Assembly: GCA_023101885.1 (NCBI GenBank) | Contig: JALPQD010000626.1 | Coordinates: 558,001-622,000 of the forward strand | Source: Typhlomys cinereus | Lineage: Eukaryota; Chordata; Mammalia; Rodentia; Platacanthomyidae | Reading direction: 5' to 3' | DNA length: 64,000 bases | Shown here: piece after piece, positions 60,743 through 64,000 of the stretch | Position numbering within the stretch: position 1 is the stretch's first letter | How the letters are laid out: each line of letters begins with the position of its first letter | Made by a program: the position numbers and the translations under genes | The notes under the pieces: model-generated | Told to the model about the DNA's origin: nothing | Database searches by the model: none | What the model saw: the letters and a program-made list of their open reading frames with translations, nothing else

Positions 60743-61675
60743 TACAAACTTTTGAAAGAACTAAAAAATGCTGTTAAAGACTTTAGCCCCACATCTCCAT
60801 ATACACTGCAATTAATAGATACTCTTACAGGAGAATAGATGACTCCTTTCAATTGGCAACAAATGGCTAAATCATGCTTAACTCCTGGCCAATATTTATT
60901 ATGGAAAACAGAATATGAAGACAGGGCTAAAAGAATAATTCAAGGACAAATGATCAATAGAACCAGAGATGCCTTAACTATGGCAATGCTAACAGGCACA
61001 GGGGATTATTTGTCATGCCAATCTCAGCTAAACTTACCTAAGATAGCTGTAGAGGAAGTTACCAAGCTAGCAATAGGAGCTTGGAAAAGTCTACCGACCC
61101 CAGAGACTAAATCTACTCATTTGGCAAATATTAGACAAAAGGCAGACTAACCGTATGAAGATTTTATAGATCACCTGACTGAGGCAGTCGAAAGGATGAT
61201 TACTAATTCAGAAGCTGCAGAAATAGTTATAAAACAATTGGCATTTGATAATTCAAATGCAACATGCCAACTCTGTTAAGAACAATCAGGAAACAAGATC
61301 TGTGGGAGATTATACTAAAGCATGTATGAATGCCTCACCATCTTATATATACAGGGTGTGGCTATAGCAGGAGCTTTAAAAGGACAATTTATACACAATT
61401 TGTTAAGACTATTAACAACGGAGGACAAAAAATATAGATTGTTTTACTTGTGGCAATAAAAGACATCTCAGCAGGGAGTGTCCCAACAAAAATAAAAATA
61501 ATCAGCTAGATAACAGACCAAAAGGGCTATGTCCCAGGTGTCAAAATGGCTATCATTGGAAAAGTGACTGTAGATCTAGATATCATAAGGATGGAGCTCT
61601 TCTGCCTCCACAGGTAGATAATAATGATCAAATGATGATTAAGAGTAATTCAAATAATGACTCAAATAACGAGGC
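60743..61675 (+). pseudogene. gag: ERV3 gag (capsid and nucleocapsid), broken
   Basis: Capsid from 60743 (KLLKELKNAVKDF), a TAG at about 60836, then an open stretch 60839-61150 (FNWQQMAKSCLTPGQYLLW) with the major homology-like region near its end and beyond. Stops near 61148 and 61278 follow. Nucleocapsid at about 61436-61580 carries CFTCGNKRHLSREC and CPRCQNGYHWKSDC, both with complete CCHC spacing. A proline-rich tail leads to the dUTPase frame. Confidence 0.86.
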
Positions 61676-62460
61676 TTGGGGCCAGCCCCAAGCCCCAGAA
61701 AAAATTTGGGGAAGGCTCCAGGGCCAGAGAAATCCATTCACTCCCTGGCAAGGGGTTCCCCCGGAAATGCAGGATTAGATTTGCCCTCTAATAAAGATTT
61801 AATTATCCCCTCAGACTCGGGAGTTCATTTGTTTCTTTCTCGCATTTTTGGGCCTTTACCACAAGAGTGTTTTGGCCTCATTCTTGGGAGAAGTTCTTCC
61901 TCCAGGGAAGGCATCCAAGTGATGCTTGGAGTAGTGGACTCTGATTATACCAGAGAAATTCAGTGTATGATTTGATCCTCAGATAAGACTATTCAGTTAT
62001 ATAAGAAACAGATAATTGCACAGCTATTACTTTTGCCTTACTTAACTTTGCCAAATGTTACTCTTAAGGACAATAGAGGGAAAGGAGGTTTTGGTTCTTC
62101 AGATACAGTGGCATGTGTTCAAAAGGTTAAAGAAAATCACCCTATGAGAAATATACAAGTAAAAGGGAAAAATATATCAGGATTAATGGATACAGGGTCT
62201 GATGTATCCTGTATTGCAGGAAAAGATTGGCCCCCCATTTGGCCTGTAATTAACAGTTCTTCCACTTTGGTGGGTTTAGGATTAGCCTCAAATGTAGCAA
62301 AAAGTATACAAATACTAAAATGGACAGATGGAATTAAATCAGGGAGTTTTCAGCCTTATGCCATTCCCTCTCTTCCTTTCTCATTATGAGGGAGAGATAT
62401 TTTATCTTCGATGGGAATGACTTTAGTAATTCCTGATCCTGTAGAATCAGAACAAAAGTT
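61676..62460 (+). pseudogene. pro: ERV3 dUTPase-protease, DTG preserved
   Basis: dUTPase-like region 61676-61975 (CFGLILGRSSSSREGIQ, GVVDSDYTREIQ) ends at a TGA near 61975; an IAQLLLLPYL-type end follows in 62010-62045. The protease (62033-62389) has LMDTGSDVSCIAGKDW with the catalytic DTG intact. A TGA at about 62388 replaces the Trp expected in the L-W-GRDIL region. No G-patch is seen. Confidence 0.87.
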
Positions 62461-62462
62461 TT

Positions 62463-64000
62463 AATTGGGGCTACTGTTGCTTATCATGCTGATAAAATAC
62501 AGTGGAAGTCAGAAAAGTCTGTATGGGTTGAAAAATGGCCCCTATCAATAGAAAAAATACAGGCTATAGAACAGTTGGTACAAGAACAGTTAAAACGAGG
62601 ACATATAGAACCATCAAACAGTCCTTGGAATACTCCTGTTTTTGCTATTAAAAAGAAATCTGGAAAATGGCGTTTATTACAGGATCTGAGAGCTGTTAAT
62701 AAAATTATGGAGGACACGAGAGCTTTACAGCCTGGTCTTCCATCCCCAGTTGCTGTGCCAAAAGGATTCAAAATTATAATAATTGATTTACAAGACTGTT
62801 TTTTTTTTTTTTTTTGCAATTCTTTAAACCCTGAGGATTTTAAGAGATTTGCTTTCAGCATGCCTTCCTCTAATTTAAAAAGGCCTTATCTAAGATATCA
62901 ATGGAAGGGGCTTCCTCAAGGAATGGAAAATAGTCCTACTCTATGTCAAAAATTTGTTGACTTAGCCTTAATAGATACTAGACAAAATTTTCCAAAGGCA
63001 TACATAATTCATTATATGGATGATATCTTAATGGCATGCCAACTGTGGAACAAACTGAAAAAGTACTAACTGATATGATTAAAAATTTACAAAAATTTGG
63101 GTTAGTCATAGCACCAGAAAAAAATACAAAAAGAACCTCCTCTAAATTATCTAGGTAGGGAAGAAGTCATTAACATTCAAAACTTGTCTCTTAGAAGAGA
63201 CATCCTAAGGACACTTAACAATTTTCAAAAATTACTATGAGACATTAATTGGATTAAACTTTATTTAAAGTTAACTACAGGAGAATTAAAACCTTTGTTT
63301 GATATACTAAAGGGAGACACCATACCTAATTCACGGAGAAATATAACTCCAGAAGGTGAAAAAGCATCACGAAAGGTAGAAGCTATCAATTCAAATTGAT
63401 TAAACAGATTAGATTATAATAAAAATGGTATTTGATAATATTACAAAATCATTACTCTCCAACAGGGTGTATCTGGCAGGGAGCTCCTATAGAGTGGCTT
63501 CATTTGCCAAGTTCTATGACAAAAATGAGTGCTTCATATCCATATATGGTTGCATCAATTATAATTAAAGGAAGAATTAGAAGTAGGGAATTATTTGGAT
63601 ATGATGTACAATTTATTATTATTCCTTATACAAAGCAACAATGTGACCAATTATTTCTATTGAAAGATCAATTGGCTATTGCATTTAAAGGGTTCACAGG
63701 AGAAATGTTGTATCATCTCCCACCAGATCCTTTGCTTAATTTTATCAAACAAACAAAAATTATATTTACTCACAAAACAAGTTTACAACCATTAAATGAT
63801 ACTATAATGATATTTACAGATGGGTCCTCCAATGGAAAATCAGTAACATTAATAGAAAATAAAAAACCAATTATGAAAACCTCAGAAAAAATGTCTGCTT
63901 AACAAGCTGAACTTATTGCCATCATAACTGCTTTTGAGTCAGTTTCTGCAATTTTAATCTTTATACGGACTCAGTTTATGTGTTCAAACTATTTCTGAGC
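62463..64000 (+). pseudogene. pol: ERV3 pol (RT and start of RNase H), truncated by window
   Basis: RT fingers ([21 protein letters not shown]) and palm are open from 62575 to 63069 with YMDDILMA at about 63016. A run of 17 T at 62799-62815 lies just after the DLQDC motif and adds a string of Phe codons while keeping the frame. Stops and frame changes follow (63070-63430). A second open part (63432-63902) is the connection and RNase H start (FTDGSSNGKS near 63811; AELIAIITAFES after a TAA at 63900). Confidence 0.88.

Larger units (their letters stand above)
60743..64000 (+). mobile_element. ERV3: class II provirus interior, no 5' LTR, runs off window
   Basis: Begins inside the gag capsid directly at the satellite border and continues through nucleocapsid, dUTPase-protease and pol to the window end. 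Its protease (MDTGSDVSCIAGKDWPP) and RT are close to those of ERV2, so they belong to one broad group. No LTR, primer site or matrix precedes it. Confidence 0.9.

Overview
The window is a mammalian, non-genic, repeat-dominated locus. There are no host protein-coding genes, tRNAs or rRNAs that I can support. Everything recognisable is a LINE-1 (L1) element, an endogenous retrovirus (ERV) or a tandem satellite. The L1s have ORF1, ORF2 and a G-rich 3'UTR of eutherian type, with promoters built from tandem GC-rich monomers. The ERVs are class II (betaretrovirus-like: matrix, two zinc knuckles, dUTPase-protease, YMDD reverse transcriptase). Tandem-monomer L1 promoters together with many class II ERVs suggest a rodent or a relative, but the species cannot be fixed from the sequence alone.

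Positions 1-39062 are a stack of nested insertions whose order can be read from target-site duplications (TSDs). The base layer is a minus-strand provirus, called ERV2 here. Its 5' LTR (38265-39062) abuts the satellite, and its body is split into three pieces: 37687-39062, 26729-31197 and 3278-4483. ERV1 is a plus-strand provirus (4484-26728) with two LTRs and a type-D-like env; it is inserted in ERV2 env with a 6-bp TSD (ATTAGT/ATTAAT). Full-length L1s interrupt both: L1-A (plus, 7205-13722) in ERV1 gag, L1-B (minus, 15173-21946) in ERV1 pol, L1-C (minus, 31198-37686) in ERV2 gag, and L1-0 (minus, 1-3277, cut by the window edge) in ERV2 env. A short L1 3' fragment (6200-6590) lies in ERV1 gag. 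L1-A, L1-B, L1-C and the short fragment have matching TSDs of 13-16 bp.

Positions 39063-60742 are mostly a diverged tandem satellite with a basic period of about 19 bp. Its core is the near-palindrome GTGATGTCAC followed by AGTGAGGCT, organised into longer higher-order blocks. One 2.7-kb block (44856-47559) is inverted, with an old L1 scrap at one breakpoint. The array also holds a bare ERV pol fragment (ERV4, 48073-49735) and a probable solo LTR (54797-56839) that itself carries an L1 3' fragment. At 60743 the satellite gives way, without an LTR, to the interior of a fourth ERV (ERV3, plus strand, gag-pro-pol), which runs off the right end.

Almost all retroelement genes are broken by stops and single-base frameshifts. 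The clear exception is L1-B ORF1 (20042-21112), which is open for 356 codons. L1-B and L1-C ORF2 are close to intact, with only about two frame breaks each. I found no convincing new biological system. The most unusual material is the satellite: its inversion, its higher-order structure and the retroviral fragments fused directly to it.
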